64,000 nt of DNA from Hymenopus coronatus (lineage: Eukaryota; Arthropoda; Insecta; Mantodea; Hymenopodidae). A program made the position numbers and the translations under genes. The first letter of the stretch is position 1. Every line of letters begins with the position of its first letter. Below are positions 1 through 11,935 of the stretch, in pieces. Where the stretch lies: assembly GCA_030762935.1 (NCBI GenBank), contig CM060884.1, positions 77,329,696-77,393,695 on the forward strand. Reading direction: 5' to 3'. The notes beneath the pieces were generated by a model, which did no database searches, had not been told where the DNA came from, and saw only the letters and a list, made by a program, of their open reading frames with translations.

Positions 1-581
1 TTGGTTTCAATTTTAAATTACGTATCTTCTCAAACGTGGTCACCTTTCGCTTCATCTCTGTTTAGTTTTCTGGAAATATAAATTGAACGGAGCTTCAATT
101 GTTCACATATATATCGGATATTGGTCTCCCTTAACTCCCTTTTGCTTGTGTTTTGTAAGAAAAGTTGGTTTGGAGAACAGTTAGAAAGTTATGGGAAAAC
201 AACACATAATAATTTTTACACAGAGGATCCTAAAGCGTGTATTTCTGGTGAAAATTAGTATTGAATATTTGGGTGCAATGCAATACCTTCTCTGTAGAGA
301 AAGTAAAAATCAAAATGGAGGGAGGATGTTTTGAAATTCATATTTTAATTCCCACGGTAGAGAGCGCTCTTATCTGTCCAATGCTATAAAACCAAATTAA
401 TGGTTCTTAAGTGTACAGACTGTGAAACTTCACATGACATTTACAAATGATGTTAGGAAGCAAGTAAAGCGCATGCGTGAAATAGCTAGCTATTGAACGG
501 GGAGCAGCATAAGTGGGCGAACTTGCTTCTTTAGCGGCGTCTCAACGTCCAAAGTTCATTCCATCCTTCACTAGCTACGGA
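1..581. other. Mostly unassigned AT-rich sequence with an H1 terminal fragment
   Basis: No gene is visible. Positions 221-309 match the last ~90 bp of the H1 repeat in + sense: the 'tgtatttctggtgaaa' segment, the 'gaatatttgggtgcaatgcaatacc' segment and a shortened end 'ctgtagagaaagtaaaa' that lacks most of the hairpin. The remainder has no match to anything else in the window. Confidence 0.5.
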
Positions 582-1228
582 GATATTATATTCCAGCCAA
601 AAAGAAAATCGACACCAAGATTTCACCGGAAATACATGTTTTGAGGTCTGCTGAATGTTAGAAAAGGTCCGAACACCATCACACGGTTAAATAACAAAGT
701 TGATATTTAAGTAAGTCAGTAACTTTCAAGGGTACTACCCTTTACATGGATAAAAAATTCGAAAATTTTGATTTTCTCAAACATAACTGTAACGAATTTT
801 ATTAAAATACCGTATATTACAGATATGTATATGACAAATACTATGTATATATTGACTTTTCTTGGAATATCCTCTAAAGACCTCTTTATTCTGAACGAAT
901 TTTGCTGAATTTTGCATAACTAATAAACTGTGAGAGATAGACAAAAACTTACTAAACAGACAATGTAGGTCACGTTAAAACGCACAATTTATGTAATTTA
1001 CGTATTCTTCGTAGAATTGAGCATTTCTGAGGTATTCCTTGTTATTTGTTTCAGATATAATATACTTTTCTCATACGGAAAGTTGTATACTCCTCGCCCT
1101 GCATAAAAACGGATTTCACTCCCATAGCAACCACATTTTAAAACATTTGACTGTCGGTTTAGTCTAGCGTATTCCCGTATTTCCCTTCCACTTACAAGGA
1201 AGCAAATGATGAGAGATAAAGAGAGATA
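582..1228 (-). mobile_element. H1 repeat copy, terminal hairpin missing
   Basis: The segment starts at the 'attccagccaaaa' part of H1, just inside the hairpin, and runs to the 'aaggaagcaa' block. Both extreme ends are lost. The CA/TG tract is only a few bases. It directly abuts a plus-sense copy at 1230, giving a head-on inverted pair. A short ORF on the minus strand (998-1321) crosses the junction and is accidental. Confidence 0.75.
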
Positions 1229-1229
1229 A

Positions 1230-1738
1230 ACGTAAACGATATGAATTGTGTATTTTGTCAAAGATCTACATTTTTGTGTAGTAAGTGTTTGTCTATCTCT
1301 TTCGGTTAAGTAGTTAAGCAAAATACATTAAAATTCATCCAGAATAAAGTAGTCTTCAGAGGCTATTTGCATAAAATTCAAGATATACATTTTATTTGGT
1401 GTGTAAATATTCAAAATCATTAGAAACATTTTTTAGACATTAAAAATTTTCGAAAAGTTTTCCATGTAAAGGTTAGAGTATGGTGAGGGGATTTTCTTGA
1501 AAATCTTCAAGTAGCATCCTTGGAAGTTACTAAACATACATGCCAAGTTCGGTATTTAGCGGTCTTTTCAATTTTAAGCTAATCTGTCCACAGACACACA
1601 CACTCAGACCTTTCTCTGAAAATTCTCTTTTCGGACTCAGGGGACCTCAAAAGAATACATATATTTCCGGTGAAATCTCGCTTCGAATTTTTGGGTGGAA
1701 TGCAATATATTTTACATACGGGCTGGAGAAAGTAAAAG
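1230..1738 (+). mobile_element. H1 repeat copy, 3' half
   Basis: Begins in the middle of H1 ('gatctacatttttgtgtagtaagt') and continues through the conserved 'gaaaatcttc..cgcatccttgga' block, the CA tract and the 'ttgggtggaatgcaata' block to a degraded terminal hairpin ending 'gagaaagtaaaa'. Confidence 0.75.
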
Positions 1739-1739
1739 T

Positions 1740-1928
1740 AATTTTCTCTTCTGACATTGAGTGCTTCCTACTGAAACCAATGAGAGTACTCACAGCGGTC
1801 ACGTGTTGGAATTATTCATACAAAAGTCTGCTGCGAGAAGTATTTGCATTAGAATCCATGTTCCCCTTTAGCAAGATCTTCATTTTGGTGCAGTAATATT
1901 GTTATAGTCGTTTGCGGTTTACAAGACA
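1740..1928. other. Unassigned spacer
   Basis: No repeat or coding signal recognised between the end of an H1 copy and the mariner left terminus. Confidence 0.3.
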
Positions 1929-1930
1929 TA

Positions 1931-2724
1931 CGAGGGATGTTTAATAAGTCCTTAGCAAACGATAGAAAACAAGTTTTTTTTCATCACAATCTCCTTTAGT
2001 TCGATGCACTTTTCCCAGCGTTTCTCCAGCTGTTTTAAAGATTTTAAGCGTTTAAAAGCCCACTGTTTCGGTTAAACTTTTGTCTCTAGAGTGTAGTAGT
2101 GTTTCCATGTTTCATCCACAGTTACGTATCGACGGAGAAACTCATCAGGATTGCGACGGAAAATTGCCAAATCCAGTCGATCACACGATTGCATTTGTTC
2201 TCCATTGCCGAGACTTTGTCAGACCTAATTTTTGGTGCAAAATTGAGAACACTATACCTTTTGATACGCCTGTGGTCTCTACTATTTGGCGAACTTTGCT
2301 TCGTCGATCTCTCAAAACGATATCCTGGATTTTGTCAATCATTTCGGAGGAAGTCACTTTCACTGGACGTCCGGAACGATGTTCATCACTTGTGGATGTA
2401 CGGCCACGTTTAAATTCATTTATCCAATTGTAAATTGTTGCAAACGCAGGAGCAGATGTGCCATGAACTTGATCCAACTCGGTTTTTATCTCTTTCGGTG
2501 TTAAGCCTTTTAAATAGAACTGTTTAATCAGCGCACGAAACTCGTTTTTTTTTTCAAAGAAGCACAAGATTGTTGATTCAATCGCGTATGGCAACGAAAC
2601 CACGTGATGGCTATAGCTGAAACTCTAACTGCCATCTAATAAGAGGCGACGGTTACTAAATACAAATTTGTCTCGATGCTACGAGTGTAATTTCTTGGAT
2701 TTTCTAAGGACTTATTGAACGGAG
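1931..2724 (-). pseudogene. Mariner transposon with internal deletion
   Basis: The ends are near-matching inverted repeats: left 'atgtttaataagtccttag', right (reverse complement) 'gttcaataagtccttagaaa'. A TA sits at 1929-1930, as expected for Tc1/mariner insertion. On the minus strand 2603-2181 encodes the N-terminal DNA-binding region (helix-turn-helix block ending IYNWINEFKRGRTS, then HRSGRP and a second HTH with 'GVSKG'). The reading then reaches the first catalytic-region block (VDETW) in another frame and jumps directly to the C-terminal 'LEKRWEKC' block. The part with the remaining catalytic acidic residues is therefore missing. At 0.79 kb against ~1.3 kb for intact mariners, this is a dead deletion derivative. 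Confidence 0.85.
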
Positions 2725-3173
2725 AGAATGAAATAGTTAGCAATTTAAGATGTGTTTTTTGTTTTATTTTGGTACACCTGTTGGCAGCGTAAACTAACCG
2801 CAGTTGAGGAAACAAAATAAGCTCGCTGCACGTGTTAACAACTCACTGGTGCTCAATTTCAGAACAAAGTGCCTCGTTTAGGGTAACGCGTGGAAATTAG
2901 CCTCGCCACCTTAAAGCAGACCAACGTGTAAGTCTTGCTCATGAACGCACATATGTACTCGGAATTAATTTGAGAAAGTGCATCTTCTTAACAGAGGTAA
3001 TAATTGTGCTCTAGTTTCATTGTAATAGAGTCGGCCGGTCGCCTTTGCTCTCTGACCTTATTCTGAGAAGTAATGATAATAATGTGCACATACAGCGTGT
3101 TCCAAAAATAACTGCACACCAGCCTTGCAATTGCTGGCTGACACCTTATATAAAACACTGGTCTTCGCGTGAA
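2725..3173. other. Unassigned intergenic sequence
   Basis: About 450 bp with no recognisable element. Short ORFs on both strands overlap each other and lack codon structure. Confidence 0.4.
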
Positions 3174-3287
3174 CTTCTCTACATAGTGTATAGACAAGGT
3201 GTTGCATTCCACCCAAAGCTATTTCACCGGTAATATTCGTTTTAGGGTGCCCTGAATAAAAAAAAAAATACTTTCTCTACATGTACT
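3174..3287 (-). repeat. H1 5'-end fragments (minus sense)
   Basis: 'cttctctacatagtgtatagacaagg' followed by 'gcattccaccca' and 'atttcaccgg' is the hairpin end of H1 in minus sense, stopping after ~95 bp at an A-run. A second hairpin start (actttctctacatgtacta) follows immediately at 3270 and runs into AT-rich DNA. Confidence 0.65.
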
Positions 3288-3289
3288 AA

Positions 3290-3845
3290 CAATAAAAATA
3301 AAATCTGTATACTATGCTCCGGTATCTAATTGTTTACACCGAGGCAAATACCTCACACCTTATTTTATTTATTGATTTTTTTTTAAATTTAAAAAAAATA
3401 AAATAAATAAATAATTGTTAGATAAATCACTTAACCTAAATAACTTAAATTAAATTACACATCTGAACATATATATTTATCAAAATTAAATTTAATATTT
3501 AAACGTTTCTGTATTATATTAATTATTATTAATTACCCAAAAATTTAAAACTATATATAACTTTTTAAAATTTAGATTAATATTTTATACTATTATTATT
3601 AATTTATATTAATTATAACTTTATTGTGCTATAATTAATATATTTAATTATTTATTATTATCTTATCAATTTATTTTTTTTAATTTATTATTATTTATGT
3701 ATTATTTTAATAATTATTTATTATAATTTATTTTATTATACATAAAATTAATATCTATTCTAATGATACCATTGCTATTTATTTTATAATTATTATAGTT
3801 ATTATTTTTAAATATTTTATTACTTTATCACACATTATTATTACA
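3290..3845. repeat. AT-rich low-complexity block
   Basis: About 550 bp composed almost wholly of A and T, with many TTATTA/AATTAA runs and no clear unit length. It is bracketed by two H1 hairpin ends in the same sense, so it may be a degenerate expansion at the H1 edge rather than unique DNA. Confidence 0.7.
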
Positions 3846-3846
3846 A

Positions 3847-4676
3847 TTTCTCTACATGAACTATGTACATAGTCTATAGAGAAAGTATTGTAATGCACCC
3901 AAAAATTAGACACTGAGATTTAACCGTAAATACATGTTTTAGGACCCCCATGAATCCCAAAAAAAAAAAAGCATTTTAAGAAAAATGACCGTGTTTGCGT
4001 GTGTCTGTGGGCAGCATAGCAAAGAAACGAAAAGAACCGTTAAATACCAAGTTTGGTATCTTCCAAGGTAGTGACACGAAGATTTTCAAGAAAATCCCCC
4101 ACACCTACTACGCTTTGGATGGAACCATTTTCTCAAAAATGGCTCCAACAATTTTGATTAAAATATCGTATATTAAAAATTCTTACCTGACAAATAAAGT
4201 GTATATCTTGAATTTTCTAGTAATAGATTCTGAAGACTACTTTACTCTGGATGACTTTTACGGAATTTTGCATAACTGCTAAACCGTAAGAAATAGACAA
4301 AAATATACCACACAAAATATGTAGAGCACATCAAAACACACAATTTATGTTATATGCATTTACTTGTGCAGTTGATTGTTTTTTAGATATCCCTTTTTTT
4401 TCAGCTTTGAAAACTTGCAATTTTCGCATACAGGAATTTGTCAGTTGTTGTCCATACATACAAAGGAACTTCAGTCACATAGCAACCAGCTTTTGACTAT
4501 CATTTTAACCTATGATATCCCCTTATTTCGCTTCTACTTACAATTAAGCAAGTAATAAGTCTATTTCTGCTAATTTTTTCTGATTAGCTTGAAGTAAATA
4601 GAGGCATAAACTTTTTAACAGTAATTTGTTGCAGAGATGTAGAGAAAGTCATGTGAATGGAACACTTGAGATTTTT
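3847..4676 (-). mobile_element. H1 repeat, near full length
   Basis: Runs from the hairpin (ttctctacatgaactatgtacatagtctatagagaa, imperfect) to the far end 'gtcatgtgaatggaacac' with the final CAGA degraded to 'gaga'. All internal blocks are present in order. The microsatellite is reduced to a few TG units (around 3990-4010). A short ORF at 3995-4282 is repeat-derived. Confidence 0.8.
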
Positions 4677-5611
4677 TATCCAGTTTCTGATATTTTTTGA
4701 GTTCCCGTGCCCTGTCAGATGTGACCAGGCTTCATCAACATTCCACTCTCAATTCTTTGGCATACCTTCACTTCTTGGCCACATGTCATTTTGTAGGCCT
4801 TCTTCCCTATATGTTGTAAAACATATTAACAAGACATAAGCGAAACGTTCACTTGTTTCGACCTTTTACATGTCCACTTCTGTGGACCCTGGACCATTCG
4901 TGCTCGAATAGAGTATTTTCTTGACAATTCAACTACTATTAAAGCGACAATAGAATGGCCGAAATTAGACAATTTAAACCAATCGTGGTCATCTGACTGG
5001 AGCAATATTGTCGAAATATCTTACCGCAGCTGATGTTCATTTCTTTGAAATCTAGTCGCACCTGACGTACGTTTGTTTAATCTGCTGGCTTGGCTATTGG
5101 TGACAAGGTCACTTTTAATAACTGTCAGTTCCACAATTGTACTTTCAATTAATTCAGTTACAATGTTTATTTATACTTTTATCCAGTTCATAATGTATTT
5201 AGTTAAAAAAGGAGTGAAAATATTCATTATTTTTATTCCTTATGTATGAGATGAGTGCAATAACCTCACATAAAATAACGATTGTTTTCATTTCGTGTGT
5301 TAGTTATTAAACGATGAAATAAAATACTAGTTCCTCGTTTCTATTGTTGCTATCGATATTCGTAAATTGGGTCTATATATGGTCGGCTATATCACAATTG
5401 AGGAGGCAGTGAAGAAAGAAAAAAAGAAAGATTCCGCAAATAAACAGGTGGCATACAACAACTGCCATTTTGGAATAATGTATTACAATCATAACCGATA
5501 AAAATTCGTTTCTTATATTATTAATACTGTATTTCAGTGAATTGTGTTATCAAGTACAGCTCTTGTTTTCGGCGTCGCTTCGCTCCGGGCGTGAATTATC
5601 ATCGACTTGTG
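4677..5611. other. Unassigned sequence
   Basis: About 930 bp with no match to the repeat families seen here and no convincing exon. A short ORF at 4657-4839 starts inside H1. Confidence 0.4.
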
Positions 5612-5818
5612 GTAATCTTCGTGTCGCATCCTTGGAAGATGCTGAACGTAAATACCTTACACTTTTGGTATTCAACGGACTTCTTGTTTTTGACCTTTGC
5701 TGCCCACGGACATTCACAGACATATAGACACGGACATTTTCTTAAAATGTATCTTTGTATACAGAAGACATTAATTTGCAGTGAAATGCCGGTATCGAAT
5801 TTTTGGGTGAAATGCAAT
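5612..5818 (+). repeat. H1 3'-part fragment
   Basis: Contains the 'cttcgtgtcgcatccttggaag' block, the CA-poor microsatellite position and 'ttgggtgaaatgcaatactt', then stops before the hairpin where another H1 copy begins at 5825 in the same sense. Confidence 0.7.
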
Positions 5819-5824
5819 ACTTTA

Positions 5825-6908
5825 TTTATGTGTTCCATTCACATGACTTTCTCTACATCTCCGCAACAAATTATTGTTAAAAAGCTTATACTTCTATTTA
5901 CTTTATACTAATTGAGAAAAAATTAGCAGAACTAGTCTTATCACATGCTTCCTTGTAAGTGGAAGCGAAATAAGGGAGTACCATAGGTTAAAGTGAAAGT
6001 CAAAAGCTGGTTGCTATGTGACTGAAGTTCCTTTGTTTGTATGGACAGCAGTTGACAAATTCCTGTATGAGAAAATTGTTTTTCCAAGCTGAAATAAAAA
6101 ACAAGGAATATCTAAAAAAGGATTAACTCCAAAAAAAATGTATATAACATAAATTGTGTGTTTTAAAGGGCTCTACATTTTTTGTGTGGTAAGTTTTTGC
6201 CCATCTCTTACGGTTTAGCATTTATGTAAAATTTTGTAAAATTCATCCAGAATAAAGAGCCTTCAGAGGTTGTTCCCATAAAATTCAAGATAAACATTTT
6301 ATTGGCCAGGTAAATATTTTTAATATACGATATTTTATTCAAAATCGTTAGAGCCATTTTTAAGAAAATCAAAATTTTCGAGCAAAGTTCCCTGTAAAGG
6401 GTAGTTAGGAGTGGGGGAATTTTCTTGAAAATCTTCGTGTCGCATCCTTGGAAGATACCAATCTTAAATACCAAGTTTGGTATTTATCGGTCTTTTCGTT
6501 TTATTTGTTTTATTTTATTTTTTTTAAACAGTACCGGAGTCTGGTCAGGACTCCGGCGCTGTATCACCATTTATATTTCCCCCCTAAATTTACTGTATGA
6601 TTACTGGTTTTACTGTTCCTTTACACAAACATATACACATTGCTCAAACATATAACACCCATGCCCAAGGCGGGACTCGAGCCCACGAAGCGCCTTAGCG
6701 AGCGTGGCCATGGGGACCGGCATCGTTTTTGAGCTATGCTGTCCACAAGCACACACAGACACACACGGACCTTTTTCTGAAAATGCTTTTTTTGGACTCA
6801 GTGGGACCCAAAACGTGTATTTCCGGTGAAATCTTGGTATTGAAATTTAGGGTGCAATATAATACTTTCTCTATACACTATGTACATAGTAAGTGTAGAG
6901 AAAGTAAT
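5825..6908 (+). mobile_element. H1 repeat, near full length, split by a SINE
   Basis: Begins 'atgtgttccattcacatgactttctctac' and ends with the hairpin 'tctctatacactatgtacatagtaagtgtagagaaag'. A ~220-bp SINE-like insertion (6503-6722) interrupts the 'ggtcttttcgtttttgagctatgctg' block. Internal blocks are otherwise in order. Confidence 0.85.
6503..6722 (-). mobile_element. tRNA-derived SINE-like insertion (family E)
   Basis: The segment breaks a known H1 block, with 'tcgtttt' on both sides (6496-6502 and 6723-6729), consistent with a 7-bp target duplication. Read on the minus strand, the first ~70 bases carry a tRNA-like B-box (GGGCTCGAGTCCCGCC). It ends in a T/A-rich tail near 6503-6525. This is the only copy of this family I see here. 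Confidence 0.6.
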
Positions 6909-7392
6909 AAAGGACATTGGGTAGGAAAAGTGATATGAATGTAAGCCGAGTTGCTCCGTGAAGAAAGATAAACGTGCACGTGACTAAGTTAGTCCGTGTT
7001 GATGACCTGAACTACGTAGCTATAATAGCATTATGTTTGCAATGTAATATGGCAGATCGTAATTATATGATATCTGATCTGCTATCACAAAAATGTGTCT
7101 GGTATTCCCTCTCGTGGTTAAGTTTTCATTGACGAACATGATCCCTTACTAATAACGTCAAGCGCTCGCGTGGGACTTTCTCGCACTAACTCAATCAACC
7201 ACACTACTCGATTAAATTTACCTACAGTTGACAACCATCTCTATTTCGGTTTTCAAAGCAAATATAAGCCTTAAAGAAGCACTTCTAATTCATTTTAAGG
7301 TAATTGATCTGTGAAATTGGGAAAATCTACAGACTGTATGTATCCATTTGTTATATACAATGTTAATGATAGTTTTGCCACGTATAAAAACT
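6909..7392. other. Unassigned sequence
   Basis: No repeat match or exon signal recognised in these ~480 bases. Confidence 0.35.
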
Positions 7393-8277
7393 TGATATGT
7401 TGCATTCACATGATTTTCTCTACATTTCTGCAACAGATTAATGTTAAAAAGCTTATGCTTATATTTACTTTATCCTAACCTAGAAAAAATAGTACAAATA
7501 ATCTTATTACTTGCTTCCTTGTAAGTAGAAGCGAAATAAGGGAGTATCATAGGTTGAAGTGATAGTCAAAAGATGGTTGCTAGTGACTGAAGTTCCTTTG
7601 TTTGTACGGAGAGGAGTCGACAAATTCCTTTATGAGAAAAGTAAGTTTTTTTTTAAGCTGAAACCAATAGCAATGAATATTTAAAAAACGATCCACTCCA
7701 CGAAAACAATGTATATAACATAAAGTATGTGTTTTAATGGGCTCTACATTTTCTGTGTAGTAAGTTTTTGTCCACCTCTTATGGTTTAGCAGTTATGAAA
7801 AATTCCGCAAAATTTATCAAGAATAAAGTATTCTTTAGAGGCTTATCCCAGAAAATTCAAGATATGCATAATATTTGTCAGGTAAATGGCTTTAATATAC
7901 GATATTTTAATCAAAATTGTTAGAGCCATTTTTAAGAACATCATAATTTTCGAAAAATTTTCCATGTAAAGGGTGGTTGGTCGTGGGGGGATTTTTTTTG
8001 AAAATCTTCATGTCGCATCCTTGGAAAATACAAACGTAAACACCAAATTTGGTATTCAAAGCTCTTTTCGTTTTTGAGCTATGCTGTCCACAGACACGCA
8101 GACACACACACACACGCACACTACGGACCTTTTTTTTTTCTTTTTCTTTTTTTTTTTTTGGATTCAGGGGGACCCAAAACATATATTTCCGGTATAATCT
8201 CGGAATCGAATTTTTGGGTGGAATACAATACTTTTCGTACCCTATATACATTGTACATACGGGGCTAGAGATGGTAA
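7393..8277 (+). mobile_element. H1 repeat, near full length
   Basis: Starts 'tgatatgttgcattcacatg'. The terminal hairpin is decayed ('tatacattgtacatacggggctagagatggtaa'). A CA tract at 8090-8125 is followed by a long T-rich tract (8130-8160). ORFs on both strands (7907-8303) are translations of the repeat. Confidence 0.8.
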
Positions 8278-8321
8278 ATTTTTTAGTTTTTATCATAATT
8301 TAGGTTTACTGTTCTAAAAAG

Positions 8322-8459
8322 GTATGTTACATTCACATTAGTTTCTCTACATCTCTGTAAGAAAAAGCTTATTCTTGCATCTACTTCATGATAATCGAGA
8401 TAAACATTAACAGTCTTATTGTCTTATTACTGAGTTTCATATAAGTAGAAGGGAAAAAA
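8322..8459 (+). repeat. H1 5' fragment in tandem with the next copy
   Basis: First ~140 bp of H1 ('atgttacattcacattagtttctctacatctctg') through the 'ataagtagaaggga' block, cut off exactly where a new TCTGATG start occurs at 8460, after an A-run. Confidence 0.7.
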
Positions 8460-9343
8460 TCTGATGTTACACTCACATGAATTTCTCTGGCTACACTACT
8501 CTACAAAGTCTTATAAAAGATAATTCATCTTTCAACACCACGCTAATCGAAATAAACATTAGCAGAATTTTATTACTTAGTTCCTTATAAGTAGAATGGA
8601 ATTAAGAGAATGCACTAGGCTTAAGTGATAGTCAAATGTTTTAAAATCTGTCGCTATGCGATTGTCATTGCAAATCGCCTGTTTGCTTGGCTAGGTGTAG
8701 AACAAAAGAAAAACGAATACTCCCGTCTGTGAAAAGTATGTATAAGTACTTTACATCTGAAACTAATAACAAGGAATACCTGTAAAACGGCAAGTTCCAT
8801 GAATAAAATGTATGTGACATAACTTTTGTATTTTAACGGGATCTACATTTTTTGTATAGTAAGTTTTTTCTTATCTCTTACGGTTTACTAGTTTTTCTAA
8901 ATTAAGCAAAATAATCTAGAATAAACAGGTCTTTATAAGCTACTCCCAGAAAATGCAAGATATACATTCTATTTGTGATAGAAATTATTTTAATAAGTGG
9001 TATTTTAATCTGGTATTTTAATCAAAATCGTTAGATCCATTTTTAAGAAAAACAAAATTTTAGAAAATTTTCCTATGTAAAGGAGGAGTGGGGGGATTTT
9101 CTTGAAAATCTTCTTGTCACATCCTTGGAACATACCAAACTTAAATACCAAGTTCGGTATTTAACGGTGTGTTCGTTTTTGAGCTATGCCGCCCAGACAC
9201 TCACAGGGACATTTTTCTAAAAATGCTTTTTTGATTCAGGGGGTCTCAAAACATGTATTTCCGATGAAATCTCGGTAAAGAATATTTGGCTGGAATAAAA
9301 TATCTTCTGTATACACTATGTACATAGTACGTGTAGAGAAAGT
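8460..9343 (+). mobile_element. H1 repeat, full length (subfamily 2)
   Basis: Has both ends: TCTGATGTTACACTCACATG and the terminal hairpin 'tgtatacactatgtacatagtacgtgtagagaaag'. It has the subfamily 2 features: 'ctggctacactactctacaaa' after the start and the 'gcctgtttgcttggctaggtgtagaac' block. The microsatellite is minimal. Confidence 0.88.
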
Positions 9344-9792
9344 AATAACCAAGTTAAGAGATTCAACAAACGAACGTCAGCTGCGATAGGATATGTTTCC
9401 AGTGAGATGACCGCGCTTGGTTGAAATTGCCTGATCAGAATTGTGCTAGCAATGTGGACATTTTGGATGAGGTGACGCGCTAACTTTGTGGGACTTGAGC
9501 TAGCAATTTGTGAAAGGAATAAGAATGGGTTTGCTTGAGCGTGAGACGCGCGCGCGCGCGCTCTCTCAGAGATCAAAGTGGGGTAAAAAACAAAGCTCTC
9601 TACGGATGGAGTGAATCTTCGTAACCGGTACCACTAAGAAGATTAAAAGATTACAAACTTCATTAATATTAAAAGGCGTCCTTCTCAGGCGCGCGGGAGT
9701 TTCCCGAACAATAAGACTAATGAAAATATCAATAAAGACAGCTTTCACTGTCGCCAAGTGAGTCTGGCAAACTCTGCTATTAAGATGGCACA
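9344..9792. other. Unassigned sequence with a short CG tract
   Basis: No element recognised. A purine/pyrimidine alternating tract (cgcgcgcgcgcg) lies at 9548-9560. Minus-strand ORFs 9316-9576 and 9566-9838 overlap H1 ends and lack support. Confidence 0.35.
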
Positions 9793-10567
9793 TCTGATGC
9801 GTTCCATTCACATGACTTTCTCTACATCTCTGCAGCAAATTATTGTTAAAAAGTTTATGCCTCTACTTACTTCTTGCTACCTTGTAAGTAGGAGCGAAAT
9901 AAGGGAACCATAGGTTAAAGTGATAGTCAAAAGCTGGTTGCTATGTGACTGAAGTTCCTTTGTTTGTATGGACAAGAACTGACAAATACCTATATGTGAA
10001 TAGAATAAGTTTTTTGAAGCTGAAACCAGAAACAAGGCATATCTTAAAAACAGTCAACTCCACGAAAAAGTGTATGCAACATAAATTGTGTTTTAAGGTG
10101 CTCAACATTTTTGTGTGGTAAGTTTTTGTTCATCTCTTACGGTGTAGCAGTTATGCAAAATTCCGTAAAGCTCACCCAGAATAAAGTATTCTTCAGAGGC
10201 TATTCTCATAAAATTTAAGATATGCATTTTATTTGTCAGGTAAATATTTTTAATATACGATATTGTAATCAAACTCGTTAGAGCCATTTTTGAAAAAATC
10301 AACATTTTCGAAAAATGTTCCATGTAAAGGGTAGTTGGGGGTACGGAAGTTTTCTTGAATACCAAGTTTGGTATTCAACGGTCTCTTCGTTTTTGAGCTA
10401 TGCTGTCCACACAGATACAAATATACACATGCGGGCTTTTTCTAAAAATGATTGTTCTCAGAGGGACCCAAAACATACAGTTCCGGTGAAATCTCCGAAT
10501 CGAATTTTTGGGTGCATTACAATACCTTCTCTATGCAGTATGAACATAGTGCCTGTAGAGAAAATAA
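9793..10567 (+). mobile_element. H1 repeat, near full length
   Basis: Starts TCTGATGCGTTCCATTCACA. Part of the 'tgtcgcatccttggaag' block is deleted near 10360, where the sequence passes straight to 'ataccaagtttggtattcaa'. Ends 'tatgcagtatgaacatagtgcctgtagagaaaa'. Confidence 0.83.
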
Positions 10568-10673
10568 TATTACCATTTTTGCCATAGGCGCATATAAATT
10601 ATTGAATAATCTTATGGGGAGCAGCAAGTAAGAAAAGTATAATACGAATATTTACACTGCAGAAAAAAACAAA
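10568..10673. other. Short unassigned spacer
   Basis: No features seen between two H1 copies. Confidence 0.3.
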
Positions 10674-11935
10674 TCTAATGTGTTCCATTCACAAGAGTTT
10701 CTGTACAAACTATTGTTTTATCTGTATAATGATAGGTCAGTTAAGCTCTAGCACAAATGCTTGTATTAGTTCCTTATATATAAAAGATAAATAAGGGAAT
10801 TGCCAAGGCTGAAGCGATAGTCAAATCTTTTAAAAGCTGTCGCTAAGTGAAAAAATTGCTTCAGAGAGATGATCTCCCGTTTGAGAATACTTTATATGTT
10901 TTAAAATTGAAACCAATAACAAGGAACATCTCGGAAACGGTTAACTCAACTACAAAAGTGTGAAACACATAAATTGTGTGTTTTGACGAGATCTACTTTT
11001 TTGTGCAATACGCTTTTGGCTATTTCTTACGGTCTATGTCTTTATGAAAAGTGCATCCAGAATATATAGGCTATTCGCAAAAATTTGGAGGCATACATTT
11101 TTACTTTCTTACACGTACTATGTACATGTGTGTATAAAGGGAAAGTATTGCAATCCATCCAAAGGTTCGATACTGAAATTTTACCGGAAATACACGTTTT
11201 ACACTTCGTATTTAAGTTTAGTACCTTCCAGGGATGCGATACGAAGATTGTGGGAAAAATCCCCCCACCTCAAACTATCCTTTATATAAAAATTCGAAAA
11301 TTTTGATTTTCTCAAAAATGGCTCTTACCATTTTGAAAAAGATACGTATTTAGCAAATAAAATATATATCTTGAATTTTCTGAGAATAGTCTCTGAAGAC
11401 CTCTTTTATTATAGATGAATTTTGCAGAAATTAACTAATAAACCGTAAGAGATAGACAAAAACTTACTTCACAAAAAATGTAGATCATGTTAAAACACAC
11501 AATTTATGTCATATACGTTGTTTTCGTTTAATTAACCATTTCTGTTATTTGTTCCATATTCAAAATACTTTTCTCATAGAGAAAGTTCTAAACTCCTGGC
11601 TCTGCATAGAAACGGATTTAAATCACATGGCAACCGGCTTTTAAAACATTTGACAATCACTTTAGCCTAGTGTATTCCCTTCTACTTACAAAGAGCAAGT
11701 AATTAAGACAGTTTCTGCTAATCTTTATCTCGGTGATAATAAAGTAGAACATGCTTTTTAACAATAATTTGTTACGGCGATGTAGAGAAAGTCATGCGAA
11801 TGGAAGATATCAGATTTTTTGGTTTGTAAATATTTTTAATATACAGTATTTTAATGAATATCGTTAGAGTCATTGCCTAGAAAATCTTGTACATAGAGGG
11901 TAGTTTAAGTGGGGGATTTTCGTAAAACAAATATA
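10674..11935 (+). mobile_element. H1 host copy interrupted by another H1
   Basis: Starts TCTAATGTGTTCCATTCACA. The left part runs to ~11099 ('ggcatacattttt'). The sequence resumes at 11821 with 'ggtttgtaaatatttttaatatac', which is the next stretch of the same copy. The intervening 11103-11814 is a minus-sense H1. The host fades out near 11935. Confidence 0.75.
11103..11814 (-). mobile_element. H1 repeat nested in H1 (subfamily 3)
   Basis: Runs from ACTTTCTTACACGTACTATG to 'gaatggaagatatcaga' with flanking T-runs on both sides. Internal blocks include 'tctgcatagaaacggattt' and 'catggcaaccggctttt', which define a third subfamily. It is shorter than full length, partly through loss of the microsatellite region. 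Confidence 0.78.

Noticed and set aside
9540..9562. CG-alternating tract as a CpG island or promoter
   Set aside because: It is only about 20 bp of simple repeat with no neighbouring CpG enrichment or exon.
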